A stretch of DNA of 6,042 nt, from the NCBI GenBank assembly GCA_030613445.1, contig JAUWLY010000188.1, positions 1 to 6,042 of the forward strand. The letters run 5' to 3'. The stretch comes from Candidatus Stahliibacteriota bacterium. GTDB taxonomy: Bacteria > Hydrothermota > Tepidihabitantia > SM23-42. Shown here in pieces: positions 5,899-6,042 of the stretch (its first letter is position 1; every line of letters begins with the position of its first letter). The position numbers and the translations under genes are program-made. The notes under the pieces are model-generated. The model was not told where the DNA came from. It ran no database searches and was given only the letters and a program-made list of their open reading frames with translations.

Positions 5899-6042
5899 AT
5901 GATGAAGAAGGTTATAATTATCTTGGTGATATTTTGCGTGTTCTTAAGTGGAGATTTTGTGCAGAAGTGGTATATTGGAAATGGAGGGTATGGAGGGTAT
6001 GGAGCAATTCTTGTGGGAGATAGTAATCATGATCTGAATCCA
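5899..6042 (+). CDS. Secreted propeller protein, paralogue of the preceding gene; 3' end outside window
   Basis: The frame starts at ATG 5899 (or the adjacent ATG 5902) and stays open to the window edge, 48 codons. It begins MMKKVIIILVIFCVFLSGD, a normal signal peptide with two lysines and a long hydrophobic core. The mature start VQKWYIGNGGYGGYGAILVGDSNHDLNP aligns with QQKWYIPQGTDGPAGRVVIGDTDRDGN of the gene before it: the same QKWYI opening and the first Asp-containing repeat at the same distance. Fifteen bases (GCAGAAGTGGTATAT) are identical at 4495-4509 and 5961-5975, pointing to tandem duplication. The first repeat here, DSNHDLNP, lacks the DxDxDG calcium-ligand pattern. A Gly/Tyr repeat (GGYGGYG), encoded by two copies of ATGGAGGGT, replaces the paralogue's loop. 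It is expected to continue with further repeats and a sorting domain. No ribosome binding site is visible. Confidence 0.8.
   Translation, partial: MMKKVIIILVIFCVFLSGDFVQKWYIGNGGYGGYGAILVGDSNHDLNP

Noticed and set aside
5981..6003. Tandem ATGGAGGGT repeat
   Set aside because: Two and a half copies in frame encode GGYGGYG in the coding sequence. This is too short to treat as a repeat element, though it may vary between strains.

Overview
The window looks like AT-rich bacterial chromosome from a lineage that exports large, multidomain, beta-rich proteins carrying a type IX secretion (Por)-like C-terminal sorting domain. That combination, with a gingipain-type (C25) protease and FG-GAP propellers, suggests the Fibrobacteres-Chlorobi-Bacteroidetes group or a neighbouring candidate phylum such as WOR-3/Stahlbacteria. 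The phylum assignment is inference from protein architecture only. All recognisable genes are on the + strand.

Layout: (1) 1-510 is the 3' part of the cytidylate kinase gene cmk, a core pyrimidine-nucleotide gene cut by the left edge. (2) 511-1231 is about 720 bases without a recognisable large gene. It holds a strong promoter followed by a hairpin and T-run (a possible small-RNA unit, 604-710), a 39-codon small ORF (954-1073) with a second promoter-like pair inside it, a perfect 10-bp hairpin 4 bases after that ORF, and a 12-codon signal-peptide-like mini-ORF with a good ribosome binding site. (3) 1232-4396 encodes a 1054-residue secreted C25 cysteine protease with an Ig-like domain, a sialidase-like propeller region, a beta-rich domain and a C-terminal sorting domain. 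(4) 4451-5848 encodes a 465-residue secreted protein with seven Asp-rich FG-GAP-type repeats plus the same kind of sorting domain. (5) 5899-6042 is the start of a paralogue of gene 4, cut by the right edge.

The three secreted-protein genes lie in tandem with spacers of 54 and 50 bases, each filled by a perfect GC-rich stem-loop (14 and 12 bp) starting 7-9 bases after the stop codon. The small ORF at 954-1073 has the same stop-then-hairpin arrangement. The last spacer is notable because the hairpin loop supplies a TTGACA -35 box whose -10 box sits directly against the next ATG, predicting a leaderless transcript. The proteins probably share one export and surface-anchoring route: a protease and two propeller proteins displayed on, or released from, the cell surface. 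Their substrates or ligands cannot be read from the sequence.

No mobile element, CRISPR array, tRNA or rRNA was seen. I do not see a clear new defence or biosynthetic system. The most interesting signals are the recurring post-stop hairpins, the promoter embedded in one of them, and the small-RNA-like unit downstream of cmk.
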